Source: an uncultured Actinomycetes bacterium (GTDB taxonomy: Bacteria > Actinomycetota > Actinomycetes > S36-B12). From it: a stretch of 5,446 nt of DNA. Under the pieces are notes generated by a model. That model did not search any database. It had not been told where the DNA came from and saw nothing but the letters and a program-made list of their open reading frames with translations. Where the stretch lies: positions 1 to 5,446 of the forward strand of contig CAINGG010000434.1 in NCBI GenBank assembly GCA_903848435.1, in the 5' to 3' direction. Shown here in pieces: positions 5,253 to 5,446 of the stretch; the stretch's first letter is position 1, and every line of letters starts with the position of its first letter. The position numbers and the translations under genes are program-made.

Positions 5253-5446
5253 TCAGGCAGGGCTGGGACTGTCCGATGCCTGCTCCACAAGGGCGATCCA
5301 CTCCTCGCCCACCTGCATGGCGCGGGCGTAGGTCGGCGCCTCGATCCAGATCCGCGTGAGCGGCTCCTGGCCATCCGGCAGGACCAGGCACCAGGAACCG
5401 TCGCCTTCGAGCACCCGGACTCCATCGGTCAGGTCCACCGGGCGAC
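5253..5446 (-). CDS. C-terminal end of a mannose-1-phosphate guanylyltransferase / phosphomannomutase-type protein
   Basis: Only the last 63 codons are inside the window; the gene enters from the right edge and stops at TGA 5255-5253. The visible part, with DLTDGVRVLEGDGSWCLVLPDGQEPLTRIWIEA followed by a helix and a short Ser/Pro tail, resembles the final domain of the phosphohexomutase superfamily. That domain is fused to a nucleotidyltransferase in actinobacterial mannose-1-phosphate guanylyltransferase-like proteins, and such a gene lies near this gcv region in some actinobacteria, as I recall. The catalytic parts are not visible, so the exact sugar substrate cannot be given. A plain phosphomannomutase is the main alternative. 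Confidence 0.65.
   Translation of the reverse strand, partial: RPVDLTDGVRVLEGDGSWCLVLPDGQEPLTRIWIEAPTYARAMQVGEEWIALVEQASDSPSPA

Noticed and set aside
5183..5425. N-terminal extension of gcvH by 81 codons
   Set aside because: The extra part is Arg/Ser-rich out-of-frame reading of the upstream gene, while ATG 5182 has a Shine-Dalgarno site and the family N-terminus.
1..5446. CRISPR arrays, tRNA/rRNA genes, insertion sequences or phage genes
   Set aside because: No regular spaced repeats, tRNA-like cloverleaf, transposase or phage motifs were found; the window is a compact core-genome region.

Overview
This window is a high-GC chromosomal segment in which every recognisable gene lies on the minus strand. 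Gene content and order point to an actinobacterium. From high to low coordinates they run: the C-terminus of a mannose-1-phosphate guanylyltransferase/phosphomannomutase-like protein, gcvH, a GarA/OdhI-type FHA protein, an FtsR-like MerR regulator, a DUF151 bifunctional-nuclease protein, a second MerR regulator, and gcvP, which runs off the left edge. From memory, this matches the Mycobacterium tuberculosis Rv1826 to Rv1832 block (gcvH, garA, Rv1828, Rv1829, Rv1830, gcvB). The genus cannot be fixed from the sequence alone; there are no mycobacterial or Streptomyces hallmarks beyond this shared block.

Layout on the minus strand: 5446-5253 is the end of the sugar-nucleotide gene. A 70-base gap (5252-5183) holds a candidate promoter flanked by an inverted repeat. 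gcvH (5182-4805), the FHA gene (4805-4320) and ftsR (4323-3691) are linked by 1-base and 4-base overlaps and look translationally coupled. The DUF151 gene (3667-3197) has a -10-like hexamer exactly six bases before its ATG, so it may also be made from a leaderless transcript. The second MerR gene (about 3109-2510) follows a good promoter-like TTGACC-17-TACGGT element. The 302 bases between it and gcvP hold a tandem glycine riboswitch (about 2271-2460), two short hairpins and a strong Shine-Dalgarno site. gcvP (2207 to beyond base 1) is open without a stop for all 735 visible codons.

Functionally, the window brackets a small regulatory island between two subunits of the glycine cleavage system. 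GcvH carries the lipoyl arm and GcvP decarboxylates glycine. The FHA protein belongs to a family that controls 2-oxoglutarate and glutamate metabolism in response to Ser/Thr kinases. The MerR pair belongs to families tied to cell division and growth control. gcvP has its own glycine sensor, whereas gcvH is grouped with the FHA and ftsR genes, so the two subunits appear to be controlled separately. The most notable new observation is a 9-bp perfect complementarity between the conserved core of riboswitch aptamer I and the bases just before and touching the gcvP Shine-Dalgarno, a plausible switching helix.
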